Positions 55,301 to 63,572 of a stretch of DNA of 64,000 bases are shown here, piece after piece. The notes beneath the pieces are model-generated. The model did no database searches. It was not told where the DNA came from and was given only the letters and a program-made list of their open reading frames with translations. A program made the translations under genes and the position numbers. Origin of the DNA: Tenacibaculum gallaicum (GTDB lineage Bacteria; Bacteroidota; Bacteroidia; Flavobacteriales; Flavobacteriaceae); NCBI RefSeq assembly GCF_003387615.1, contig NZ_QUNS01000004.1, positions 186,001-250,000 of the forward strand, written 5' to 3'. The stretch's first letter is position 1. Each line of letters starts with the position of its first letter.

Positions 55301-57064
55301 TTTATCTAATTCTTGTTTCATGGCAAAATTTCCTAAAGCAGTTTCAAACTCTTTTTTATCAGTTACCGAATAAATAATATGCCATAATTGTAGCTCTATT
55401 TCTGATGTTAAAAACTTAAAAACGTTGATGTTTCTTACTTTCTTGAGTCGAGTTAAGATACTATTGCGGGTTGGGTTCATCGGATATTTTTTATCAACCA
55501 CGTAATTCCATCTATATATATCTTTCTCTTTTTTATCAATCTTTTTTAAATCAATAAAATATTTGATGATATTTTTCTGCTCTATTTCTTTTTTATCATT
55601 TAAGAAATCGTATAAATCAGCAACATCCTTTTCAGTTGCTAAAAACTGAGAAGTAACATCAATATCTTTTTCTTCTCCTATCTTATAAATTTTTAGATTA
55701 TGAATAAATTGCCACAATCTAAACTCAATAAAATAAGGGTGTGATTTTGATATGACTTTTAAACCTTGTGTTATTTTCTCACCTTCTTTAATAAATACCC
55801 TGTTTTCGTAAGGACAAGAAGCTATATTCGATTTTTTACTTTTTAATGGACGTTGATAAAAAATAATATCGTCCATAAATAAGTAACGAAACATTTCATC
55901 TTTCTTTTTGCTGCATATATTATTTTGATGCGCTTCGTTTTTAGAATATAGTTCTTTAACACATTGAATGTAAAGATTCGTGTCTTTTAACTCTGTATGG
56001 AATCCTATTTGAGTTTTTAATATTTTTTCCAGTTCTTCTTTATAGTATTTACGCTCAATGGTTTTTATTAATTTTCCATTTACCTTTTGAGATGGATTCT
56101 TAAGTAAGAAATCGTAAATAAAAGCCCCTACTGTTTTGTTAGAATTATTAATATCTTGTTCTGTTTTTTTCTTTACAAGGTTCCAGTCATCTTCTTTAGG
56201 CATTCTAAAACTACGTTTTATATTTCCTTCTTTATCTAGTTTAGGTTTCCCATCCTTTTCTAACTGAGTCGTAACTATAAACTCTTTTACTTTACCAATC
56301 CAGCTATCTAATGACTCTTTACTTTGCCTTTTGTAAACAAATCCATTTTCTAACTGCACATTATACCAAACTCCTTTTGCATTTTTATCTTGGGTTTCTT
56401 CAATTTCTACAACTTTTAAAGCATAAAACTCTTCATTTTTACCACTGTTTTCTTCTTCTTCACCACGTAGTTGATAATATCCCCTTTTTTGATTAAAATT
56501 TAAAAGCAACCAAGCTAGTTCTTCTTTTTCAATCTTTTGAGTTAAGGCTTTTTTACGCAGGTAATAGATCGTCCAATCATAAGGAATCTTTGTTTCTCTT
56601 CCGCTTTTATTTGTGTAAAACAATTGAGGTTGCTCTTTTTTAAATTCAGTAACCATTTCTAAAAATGATTTTTGAAATATAAATTCATCTTTTCCTTCTG
56701 GGTTAGGTCTGTAATTTAACTTAACCTCTTGCCCTTTTTTAAATTGACCTAATTGTTTTTTAAAATCAATTGTATTCGCATAATGATCTGGTAAAAACTG
56801 AAGAATATTTAGTACTCTATGCAAACGGTCTCTTCTTAAATTATCTCTTTCGTAAAGTCGTCGTACACCTCTGTAAGCTGTTCTGTCTGCTGTTTGAGAA
56901 ATTGATTGCCCAGTACCAAAATTATTCATAGTTCCTTTATCCATCGGAATAATTCGCACGCCATTATCTATAACTTTTCCTTCTTTTTTTTCAAAATCGC
57001 TTTCTACCAACGCCCAACCAATTGAGTTGGTACCTAAATCTAAACCTAGAATTTTTTTAGTCAT
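52382..57064 (-). CDS. cas9: Cas9 RNA-guided nuclease, type II-C
   Basis: 1560 aa, large for type II-C. RuvC-I is at KILGLDLGTNSIGWALV with catalytic D9; an Arg-rich bridge helix covers residues 61-87 (RTAYRGVRRLYERDNLRRDR). RuvC-II is SEIHVELGRDIK (E769). HNH is at YQIEHIIPQS (H892) with N906 in SFSNKVIC. RuvC-III is RIDHRHHTLDAIVIA (H1087, D1090). All nuclease residues are present, so the protein should cut both strands. The REC region (about 90-750) and the long C-terminal PAM-interacting half account for the size. Order cas9-cas1-cas2; tracrRNA lies divergently beyond the start. Confidence 0.97.
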   Translation of the reverse strand: MTKKILGLDLGTNSIGWALVESDFEKKEGKVIDNGVRIIPMDKGTMNNFGTGQSISQTADRTAYRGVRRLYERDNLRRDRLHRVLNILQFLPDHYANTIDFKKQLGQFKKGQEVKLNYRPNPEGKDEFIFQKSFLEMVTEFKKEQPQLFYTNKSGRETKIPYDWTIYYLRKKALTQKIEKEELAWLLLNFNQKRGYYQLRGEEEENSGKNEEFYALKVVEIEETQDKNAKGVWYNVQLENGFVYKRQSKESLDSWIGKVKEFIVTTQLEKDGKPKLDKEGNIKRSFRMPKEDDWNLVKKKTEQDINNSNKTVGAFIYDFLLKNPSQKVNGKLIKTIERKYYKEELEKILKTQIGFHTELKDTNLYIQCVKELYSKNEAHQNNICSKKKDEMFRYLFMDDIIFYQRPLKSKKSNIASCPYENRVFIKEGEKITQGLKVISKSHPYFIEFRLWQFIHNLKIYKIGEEKDIDVTSQFLATEKDVADLYDFLNDKKEIEQKNIIKYFIDLKKIDKKEKDIYRWNYVVDKKYPMNPTRNSILTRLKKVRNINVFKFLTSEIELQLWHIIYSVTDKKEFETALGNFAMKQELDKNSFVEAFKKHPPYSSDYGAYSGKAIKKILPLMRRGKYWNEKTISEKVKDFVSEIYERIKHLKFENIQEENLNKAIELVSDDAISKQFIKSFLKHSIDNPLTGLNTYQACYAVYQRHSEASLITQWKIPKDIDSYLEKFRQHSLKNPIVEQVALETLRTVRDIWRYNLSIDKEFKFSEIHVELGRDIKNSKDKRKRISQKQNQNENTNNRVKLLLEEMYKDGARSYSPSHQEILKIYEEGVTQNPQASYNKVKEDEIEKIKKNTNPSATDIKRYKLWLEQGYISPYTGKPISISKLFTHEYQIEHIIPQSRYFDDSFSNKVICEASINEDKSNKTAYEYLKAKGGSIVHGIKLLTLSEYENHCTQYFKKNRTKLKNLLSEKIPEGFINRQLNDSRYIAKFIKGILSNIVREEGEKEATSKNLISVSGAITSKLKHDWGLNEQWNKLIQPRFERLNLLNNSNQYGYLDYQKDREGNNIGKQFFRLVTPTGVNKKRIDHRHHTLDAIVIACCTRDHINYITSLETERKNHKLVSKLCNLKKVARKRNGNTETIEVFNSYKKPWENFTTDVLYSLEKTIVSFKKNTRVITKTNNKTWQWVKDKKGSLNKQLVLQIKGDNRAIRKPLHKETVYGKVYIKEKKKRLSSVKNFIEHPELIINKTIREKVKALNKLYDSDKKKIVKHLKENPIEQDGKKIDKIEVREWTKNATAYRVKLSDSFTRKQLESITDYGIQKILEKHVKKYIDENGKERFDLAFNPEGVDTLNKNIIEFNNGKKHQPIHSVRIYEEGSRFQVSTNEQNVNKTKKYVEAAKGTNLFFAVYWNASKKERIYETIPLKEVIDWQKWRAKNIAFNEPLIPIDKEKGEFLFFISPNDLVFVPTKEEQDTPSLVDFSNLSKEQVNRVYKMVSATKGECHFVSQYYSNNIISNENGSNNKNERVQLKDLNELDEKGKPKMIKSICWKLKVNRLGIIEKVER

Positions 57065-57085
57065 TTTATTTCGCTTTTTTATACT

Positions 57086-57108
57086 AGTTCACAACACAAG
57101 AGTGAACT
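57086..57108. promoter_or_regulatory. Inverted repeat just upstream of cas9
   Basis: AGTTCAC (57086-57092) and GTGAACT (57102-57108), 9 nt apart, lie 22-44 nt upstream of the cas9 start in the space shared with tracrRNA. Possible operator; no known binder. Confidence 0.3.
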
Positions 57109-57257
57109 TATGATACAATATTTTTATCTTTAAGAGGAAGAAGTCGCAATTGCTTCATTAAGAAACGAATTACTTAATGATTTAAAAATAAGTAAAAAAA
57201 AGTTATTCGATATACGACAATCCGTAATCGACTAATTTAAAAAGGTGTATATTAGCA

Positions 57258-57345
57258 GTACAATTTTGAAATCAATTCACAATAAGGATTATTCCGTTGT
57301 GAAAACATTTAAGTTCGCCTCTCGACTTTAACTGGGAGGCTTTTT
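57258..57345 (+). ncRNA. tracrRNA
   Basis: The anti-repeat ACAATTTTGAAATCAATTCA (57260-57279, continuing CAAT) is complementary to the first 23 nt of the CRISPR repeat except for one extra T and the last base. It is followed by a nexus-type hairpin (GGATTATTCC) and GTTGTGAAAACATTT, then a terminator stem GCCTC / GAGGC (57317-57340) with five T. A -7-like TATATTAG at 57248-57255 would start the RNA near 57260. All known type II-C tracrRNA parts are present, on the strand opposite to cas9. Confidence 0.9.
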
Positions 57346-57422
57346 ATTGTTAATATAGCAACTAAAAAAACAGAAAACCCAAGTTTTCTGCCTTTATAAA
57401 ATTATATGATATTTTGTTTATT

Positions 57423-58325
57423 TTAAACCCAATTTTTAGGTTTTGCTAAAACTTCTAATAGTTTAGCTTCTTCAGAACCTTCTTCTGGATGATGATTGTA
57501 TTTCCATTGTACAGTAGGCGGTAAACTCATTAAAATACTTTCAATACGTCCGTTGGTTTTTAAACCAAACAATGTTCCTCTATCATGTACTAAATTAAAC
57601 TCCACATAACGACCACGACGTACTTCTTGCCAATCTTTATGCTCTTGAGTATAAACTATCTCTTTTCTTCTCTCTACAATCGGCATATACGAGTTTAAAA
57701 AGCTGTTTCCTACTTCGGTAACAAAATCATATCGATCTTGTATAGAGAACTCTTCTGTTTCTTTTAAATAGTCAAAGAACAAACCTCCTAAACCGCGTGC
57801 TTCATTTCGATGAGTATTCCAAAAATAGTTGTCACAGGTCTCTTTAAATTTCGGATAAAATTCTGAATCGTGTTTATCACAAGCTTCTTTACAAACACTA
57901 TGAAAATGTACTGCGTCTTCTTCAAATAAATAATACGGAGTTAAATCTTGTCCGCCACCAAACCATTGTGTAACTATGTTTCCTTCTCCATCATACATTT
58001 CAAAATATCGCCAGTTAGCATGTACGGTTGGTACAAACGGATTCTTTGGATGTATTACTAAACTTAATCCGCAAGCAAAAAAATCTCCACTTTCTACACC
58101 AAACTGCTTTCTTAATGCTTCTGGTAACTCACCAAAAACTTTAGATATATTTACGCCGCCTTTTTCAAAAATATTCCCATTTTCAATCACACGAGTTCTA
58201 CCTCCTCCACCTTCAGCACGTTCCCATAAATCTTCTTGAAACTTGGCTTTACCATCTATAGCTTCTAATGTTGATGTTATGGTATCTTGTAATTCTTGAA
58301 TGTAGGCGTAAAATTGTTCTTTCAT
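57423..58325 (-). CDS. hemF: Oxygen-dependent coproporphyrinogen III oxidase
   Basis: Converts coproporphyrinogen III to protoporphyrinogen IX using oxygen. 300 aa from the ATG at 58325 (MKEQFYAYIQEL); an ATG at 58349 adds 8 residues and is less likely. Motifs: GGGGRTRVIENG, FFACGLSLVIHPKNPFVPTV, WFGGGQDLTPYYLFEEDAVH and RRGRYVEFNLVHDRGTLFGL. It heads the minus-strand end of the heme cluster. Confidence 0.96.
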   Translation of the reverse strand: MKEQFYAYIQELQDTITSTLEAIDGKAKFQEDLWERAEGGGGRTRVIENGNIFEKGGVNISKVFGELPEALRKQFGVESGDFFACGLSLVIHPKNPFVPTVHANWRYFEMYDGEGNIVTQWFGGGQDLTPYYLFEEDAVHFHSVCKEACDKHDSEFYPKFKETCDNYFWNTHRNEARGLGGLFFDYLKETEEFSIQDRYDFVTEVGNSFLNSYMPIVERRKEIVYTQEHKDWQEVRRGRYVEFNLVHDRGTLFGLKTNGRIESILMSLPPTVQWKYNHHPEEGSEEAKLLEVLAKPKNWV

Positions 58326-58355
58326 GTGTTTGTTTCTGTTGAAGTGCAAAAGTAC

Positions 58356-59102
58356 TTATTCTGGTAATTTTTTAAGCTGTATTTTCTTAATAGTTTCTGT
58401 AGTTGCTGCAGTTACAGATAAAGGTAATACAAGGATTACTCCAATTATAGGAATTAGTAAAAACAGCATAAATATAATTCCGTTTCCTATTGCTAATCCT
58501 TTATTCTCTTTTACAAAACTGATACTTTCTCTGTATTTAAAATGGCGTTCAAGCGTATAATCCATATTTCCGAAACCTGCGTAATAGGCTTGCATTAAAA
58601 ATAACAATACGGTTGAAACAATACCAATTACTGGAATAAATCCAAGTAACAAAATAGGAATTGTAAACAATAACTCTCTAGTTAAATTTCTAAGGTTTAT
58701 TCGTATTCCTCTTATTAGCTGCTCTTGAAAAGAAGTAATTCTGTGTGTATGATCTCCCCCTCTTAGATGGTCTTCTATTTTTTCTGAAACTGGACTCATA
58801 AAAGGTGCAGATAGCGCCATTACAATATGTTTATATAACACTAATCCAATTACTGCAATTAGTAGCCCACTTATAAAAGTACTGATCACCTCAAAAGTCT
58901 GTTTTCCAAATTCCCACTTCCAAAAATTAGCTACGTAGTGCCCAATATTATCGGAGAATGTATACGCCATAAAACCAACAAATGTTGCTGTTAACAGGCT
59001 TATAAACATCGGAATAATAAAATATTTCCATAATCTTAATTTTGAAATCATTCCAAAAGCCTCAAAATAGGCTTTAACTCCTTTTATAATATTTTGTATC
59101 AT
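58356..59102 (-). CDS. EI24/CysZ-like membrane protein
   Basis: 248 aa with four to five hydrophobic segments: WKYFIIPMFISLLTATFVGF, FISGLLIAVIGLVLYKHIVM, LLFTIPILLLGFIPVIGIVS and IIFMLFLLIPIIGVILVLPL. The APFMSPVSEKIEDHLRG segment near residue 100 is typical of the EI24 domain family. Related proteins include the sulfate transporter CysZ, but the role here is unknown. It ends 30 nt before hemF. Confidence 0.85.
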   Translation of the reverse strand: MIQNIIKGVKAYFEAFGMISKLRLWKYFIIPMFISLLTATFVGFMAYTFSDNIGHYVANFWKWEFGKQTFEVISTFISGLLIAVIGLVLYKHIVMALSAPFMSPVSEKIEDHLRGGDHTHRITSFQEQLIRGIRINLRNLTRELLFTIPILLLGFIPVIGIVSTVLLFLMQAYYAGFGNMDYTLERHFKYRESISFVKENKGLAIGNGIIFMLFLLIPIIGVILVLPLSVTAATTETIKKIQLKKLPE

Positions 59103-59173
59103 ATCTTTTTTTTGTGAAAATAAAAAACCTCTTTCAATAAAGAAAGAGGTCTATGAAATATTGTTGAATCAAT

Positions 59174-59776
59174 TTATTTTAAAATTGGTGCTAAAAAATC
59201 TTCAAAATTCTTTGTGTTGATTTCATTGACTTTATCCCAACTTACTTCTTTGGTAGGTGTTGCAGCCCCTCTTTTAATATTAACAAATTGTTTGTCTTTA
59301 CTAATTAAATAAGCTGTTGGATAATCTAATTTGTGAACAAAACCACTGATATCTAAATATCCTTTTTGAACTTTATCGATATCTCTCGCAGGAACTAACT
59401 TAATTCTCTTGTCTAGTTTTTCAGCCATTCTTTTAACTTTAGCTTCCTTGTCCCAGAAAATCATAACAAACTCTAATTGGTCATTATATTTTTCAACCAT
59501 TTTGTTTAAAGCTGGTACATCTCCCCAACAAGGAGCTGACCAAGTTGCGTTAGCTATCAACACAATTGGCTTGTTAATTTTGTCTGTACTTACCGTTTTA
59601 CTATCCATTGTAGTAAAGTTATAATTTAATAAATAAGAGCCTTTAATGCACTTATCAATCAAACCTTCGGTGTTTTCTTCTACACAATTGTTTACTGCAA
59701 AATTGTAATACGTTTTATTTTGTGCGAAAATAACAGTTGTTAAAAAACACATCAAAACAAAAGATAATTTCTTCAT
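59174..59776 (-). CDS. Exported thioredoxin-fold protein with degenerate active site
   Basis: 200 aa with signal peptide (1-19, ending VIFAQ). The thioredoxin/AhpC-TSA-like fold shows IVLIANATWSAPCWGDVPAL (about residues 71-90). The expected CxxC reads S-A-P-C, so the first cysteine is missing. LDYPTAYLIS provides the cis-Pro. Located inside the heme cluster, 20 nt downstream of hemE in transcription order. Function unknown. Confidence 0.78.
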   Translation of the reverse strand: MKKLSFVLMCFLTTVIFAQNKTYYNFAVNNCVEENTEGLIDKCIKGSYLLNYNFTTMDSKTVSTDKINKPIVLIANATWSAPCWGDVPALNKMVEKYNDQLEFVMIFWDKEAKVKRMAEKLDKRIKLVPARDIDKVQKGYLDISGFVHKLDYPTAYLISKDKQFVNIKRGAATPTKEVSWDKVNEINTKNFEDFLAPILK

Positions 59777-59796
59777 TTTTAATTATTTAAAGGGGG

Positions 59797-60828
59797 TTAT
59801 CTATCGGCTTTATACTCTTTAACCGCATCTATAAATGCCTTTGCATTCTCTAGCGGAATATTAGGTAAAATTCCGTGCCCCAAGTTAACAATATATTTGT
59901 CTTTACCAAACTCATTTATCATTTGGTGTACCATCTTTTTTATTTCTGCTGGTGGAGACAACAATCTTGAAGGATCAAAGTTACCTTGTAAGGTAATATT
60001 TCCTCCTGTTAAATAGCGTGCATTTCTAGCAGAACACGTCCAATCTACTCCTAAAGCTGAGGCATTCGATTGTGCCATTTCATGTAAGGCAAACCAACAT
60101 CCTTTACCAAAAGCAATAACTGGAGCATCATCTTTTAATGCTTCTATTATTTGATTCATGTATTGCCACGAAAACTCTTGATAATCGGTTGGAGACAACA
60201 TTCCTCCCCAAGAATCAAAAACTTGTACAGCATTTACACCTGCTTTTACCTTTTCTTTTAAATAAGCAATTGTGGTATCTGTTATCTTCTGAAGCAATTC
60301 ATGTGCCAAAACTGGTTGCGTGAAACAAAATTCTTTTGCTTTATCAAAGTTCTTAGATCCTTGACCTTGTACAACGTAACATAAAATTGTCCATGGTGAC
60401 CCCGCAAAACCTATTAATGGGACCTCATCATTCAGCTTTTCTTTGGTTGCTTTAATAGCGTCCATTACGTAGCCTAATTCTTCATTTACATCAGGAATAA
60501 TTACGCTATCCAACCCTTTTTTATCTCTTATTGGATTTGGTAAATAGGGCCCGAAATTAGGTTTCATTTCCACCTCAATATTCATTGCTTGTGGAATTAC
60601 TAAAATATCTGAGAACAATATAGCAGCGTCCATTCCGTACCTACGAATTGGTTGTACTGTAATTTCTGAGGCTAATTCTGGAGTTCTACAACGTGTAAAG
60701 AAATCGTACTTTTCACGAATTTCCATAAATTCTGGTAAGTATCTCCCTGCTTGACGCATCATCCATACTGGCGGACGATCAACTGTTTCTCCTTTTAACG
60801 CTCTTAAAAATAAATCGTTTTTTATCAT
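59797..60828 (-). CDS. hemE: Uroporphyrinogen decarboxylase
   Basis: Decarboxylates uroporphyrinogen III to coproporphyrinogen III. 343 aa with the N-terminal signature [17 protein letters not shown] (about residues 18-34), [14 protein letters not shown] (about 71-84), GFAGSPWTI and [11 protein letters not shown] near the C-terminus. Standard length. Follows hemL by 44 nt. Confidence 0.97.
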   Translation of the reverse strand: MIKNDLFLRALKGETVDRPPVWMMRQAGRYLPEFMEIREKYDFFTRCRTPELASEITVQPIRRYGMDAAILFSDILVIPQAMNIEVEMKPNFGPYLPNPIRDKKGLDSVIIPDVNEELGYVMDAIKATKEKLNDEVPLIGFAGSPWTILCYVVQGQGSKNFDKAKEFCFTQPVLAHELLQKITDTTIAYLKEKVKAGVNAVQVFDSWGGMLSPTDYQEFSWQYMNQIIEALKDDAPVIAFGKGCWFALHEMAQSNASALGVDWTCSARNARYLTGGNITLQGNFDPSRLLSPPAEIKKMVHQMINEFGKDKYIVNLGHGILPNIPLENAKAFIDAVKEYKADR

Positions 60829-60872
60829 GTCTATCTATACGTCATTCTTCCTCTTAATGACAATTATTTATT

Positions 60873-62162
60873 CTACATTTTTGATACTGCTTCCATCGAC
60901 TTATCAATGGCGTTAGCGATCTTTTGAATATCATTTTCCGTTAAAGCTGATGATAAAAACCATGCTTCAAATTGACTTGGTGGTAAAAACACTCCATTTT
61001 TAGTCATTTCCCAGAAAAAAGTAGCATATTTCTTCGTATCAGAAGTTTGTGCTTCTTTAAAATTGGTTACAGTAACGTCTGTAAAAAATGGATTAATCAT
61101 CGAACCAAATCGGTTCACGGTAATTTCTACTCCATGCTTTTTTGCTGATTCTAACAAGAATACTTCAATGATCTGAGCAATCTCGTTGAACTTTTCATAT
61201 GGATTTTGTTTCTTTAATTCTGTTAAAGTTGAAATTCCCGCCGCCATGGCAATTGGATTCCCTGACAAAGTTCCTGCTTGATACATTCCTCCTAAAGGAG
61301 CTACTGTTTCCATAATTTCATTACTTGCTCCATACGCACCTACTGGAAATCCACCTCCAATTACTTTTCCTAAACAAGTAATATCGGCTTCTACATCAAA
61401 TAATTCTTGTGCTCCTCCAAATTTAGAACGGAAACCTGTCATTACCTCATCAATAATCAACAAAGCTCCTTTAGAATTTACATATTCTTTTAGTTCTTTT
61501 AAAAAGCCATCTTGCGGAGTTACTACTCCCATGTTTCCTGCTACAGGCTCTAAAATAACTCCTGCAATATCATCATGTGCTTCAAAATGTGCTTTTACAC
61601 TTTCTAAATCGTTATAGTTGGCAATCAACGTGTTTTTTACTGCTCCTTCAGGCACACCTTTACTTCCTGGTAAACTTAAAGTAGCTAAACCTGAACCCGC
61701 AGCAACTAACAACGCATCTTGATGTCCGTGGTAGCAGCCAGCAAACTTGATAATTTTATCTTTTCCTGTATACGCTCTCGCTAAACGGATTCCGCTTAAT
61801 ACCGCCTCAGTACCAGAATTTACAAAACGAACTTTGTCCATACCTAGGAAAGCATCACAAACAATTTTTGCTAATTTGATCTCTCCCTTCGTTGATGCTC
61901 CAAAAGAATATCCTTTTTTCAAAGCCTTTCTAATGGCTTTTTCTACTTTTTTATGGCGGTGCCCTAAAATCATTGGACCATAAGACAATACTAAATCGAT
62001 ATACGAATTATTATCTACATCCGTAATTTTACTTCCTTTCGCTTTTTTTATAAATAAAGGATTTCCTCCTACGGATGCAAACGCACGTACTGGAGAGTTT
62101 ACCGCTCCGACTAAGTTTACTAGTCCTTTATTATATAACTCTTGTGATTTTTTGAATTCCAT
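60873..62162 (-). CDS. hemL: Glutamate-1-semialdehyde 2,1-aminomutase
   Basis: PLP enzyme that makes 5-aminolevulinate in the C5 pathway. 429 aa. FVNSGTEAVLSGIRLARAYT (about residues 113-132) and LLIIDEVMTGFR bind cofactor; the Schiff-base lysine is in CLGKVIGGGFPVGAYG (about 261-276). The presence of hemL indicates that heme synthesis starts from glutamyl-tRNA. Confidence 0.97.
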   Translation of the reverse strand: MEFKKSQELYNKGLVNLVGAVNSPVRAFASVGGNPLFIKKAKGSKITDVDNNSYIDLVLSYGPMILGHRHKKVEKAIRKALKKGYSFGASTKGEIKLAKIVCDAFLGMDKVRFVNSGTEAVLSGIRLARAYTGKDKIIKFAGCYHGHQDALLVAAGSGLATLSLPGSKGVPEGAVKNTLIANYNDLESVKAHFEAHDDIAGVILEPVAGNMGVVTPQDGFLKELKEYVNSKGALLIIDEVMTGFRSKFGGAQELFDVEADITCLGKVIGGGFPVGAYGASNEIMETVAPLGGMYQAGTLSGNPIAMAAGISTLTELKKQNPYEKFNEIAQIIEVFLLESAKKHGVEITVNRFGSMINPFFTDVTVTNFKEAQTSDTKKYATFFWEMTKNGVFLPPSQFEAWFLSSALTENDIQKIANAIDKSMEAVSKM

Positions 62163-62210
62163 AACTTACTTTAGTTATCTATTAAATTATTTTATTTATG
62201 AGTATATTGT

Positions 62211-62603
62211 TTATTTTGATTGTAATAAATCCCACAAATTCCCATATAAATCTTTAAATACTGCTACAGTTCCATATTCAGCTTCTTTAGCAGCTCTAAC
62301 AAACTCAATACCTTTAGCTTTCATTTCGTTATAATCCCTCCAAAAATCATCTGTATTTAAAAAAAGAAAAACTCTTCCTCCTGTTTGATTTCCTATGAAG
62401 TTATTTTGTTCCTCTTTAGAAGCTTTAGCTAATAATATAGAAGTTCCTTTTGAGTTTGGTGGAGCAACAACAACCCACCTCTTATTTTCTTCTGGCTGAT
62501 ATGTATCTTCAATCAAAGTAAAACTTAGTTTTTTAGTATAAAACTCAATTGCTTCATCATAATCTCTTACTACTAAAGCTATGTGTACTATTGATTGTTT
62601 CAT
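62211..62603 (-). CDS. VOC-family (glyoxalase-like) protein
   Basis: 130 aa with the paired beta-alpha-beta units of the vicinal-oxygen-chelate fold: VHIALVVRDYDEAIEFYTKK at the start and FKDLYGNLWDLLQ at the end, with metal-type His and Glu positions partly kept. Substrate unknown. It stands between hemL and hemB (3 nt from the latter). Confidence 0.85.
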   Translation of the reverse strand: MKQSIVHIALVVRDYDEAIEFYTKKLSFTLIEDTYQPEENKRWVVVAPPNSKGTSILLAKASKEEQNNFIGNQTGGRVFLFLNTDDFWRDYNEMKAKGIEFVRAAKEAEYGTVAVFKDLYGNLWDLLQSK

Positions 62604-62606
62604 ATT

Positions 62607-63569
62607 TTATCTCATTAAAACTCTAGCAGCTTCTTTGGCAAAATAGGTAATGATAATATCTGCTCCTGCTCTTTTCATTGATAAAAGGCTTTCCATCATT
62701 ACTTTTTCACCATCAATCCATCCTTTTTCAGCAGCAGCTTTTACCATTGAATATTCTCCACTTACATTATAGCAAGCGATTGGTCTATCAAAATTATTTT
62801 TTAAATCTCTAATGATATCTAAATACGATAAGGCCGGTTTTACCATTAAAATATCTGCTCCTTCTTCATCATCAAAAGTAGCTTCACGCAACCCTTCATC
62901 TCTATTAGAAGGATCCATTTGATAGGTTCTTCTATCTCCAAACGATGGCGCCGAATCTACTGCTTCTCTAAAAGGCCCATAAAATCCTGATGCATATTTT
63001 ACAGAATATCCCATAATTGGTAAGTTTGCAAAACCTGTGTTGTCTAACGATTCACGCATCATAGCTATGGCACCGTCCATCATTCCTGATGGTGCTACCA
63101 TATCTGCTCCTGCTTTCGCATGTGAAACTGTTTGTTTTGCTAAGTTCACTAACGTCGCATCGTTATCTACATCGTTATCATGTATTACACCACAGTGACC
63201 GTGTGATGTGTACTCACAAAAGCATACATCGGTAATTACATATAAACTTGGATAGTTTTTTTTAATGAATCGGATAGCTTGTTGCATAATTCCGTTATCA
63301 TTCCAAGTTTCGGTACCTTCATCATCTTTTTTAGATGGGATTCCAAATAACAAAACTGCTGGTATTTTTAACGCTACAACCTCATCTAATTCTTTAGAAA
63401 TAGTATCTAATGAATAACGGTTAATTCCTGGCATTGAAGGGATTTCTGTTTCAATACCTGTTCCTTCTTCAATAAATAAAGGATATATAAAATCATCTAC
63501 CGATAATTTGGTTTCTCGTACCAATCGACGGATGTTTTCAGTTTTTCTTAGTCTGCGTGTTCTAAACAT
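62607..63569 (-). CDS. hemB: 5-aminolevulinate dehydratase (porphobilinogen synthase)
   Basis: Condenses two 5-aminolevulinates to porphobilinogen. 320 aa. The cysteine-rich metal site [15 protein letters not shown] (about residues 116-130) marks a zinc-type enzyme. The catalytic lysines are in [17 protein letters not shown] (about 191-207) and [13 protein letters not shown] (about 243-255). It follows hemD by 3 nt. Confidence 0.97.
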   Translation of the reverse strand: MFRTRRLRKTENIRRLVRETKLSVDDFIYPLFIEEGTGIETEIPSMPGINRYSLDTISKELDEVVALKIPAVLLFGIPSKKDDEGTETWNDNGIMQQAIRFIKKNYPSLYVITDVCFCEYTSHGHCGVIHDNDVDNDATLVNLAKQTVSHAKAGADMVAPSGMMDGAIAMMRESLDNTGFANLPIMGYSVKYASGFYGPFREAVDSAPSFGDRRTYQMDPSNRDEGLREATFDDEEGADILMVKPALSYLDIIRDLKNNFDRPIACYNVSGEYSMVKAAAEKGWIDGEKVMMESLLSMKRAGADIIITYFAKEAARVLMR

Positions 63570-63572
63570 AAT

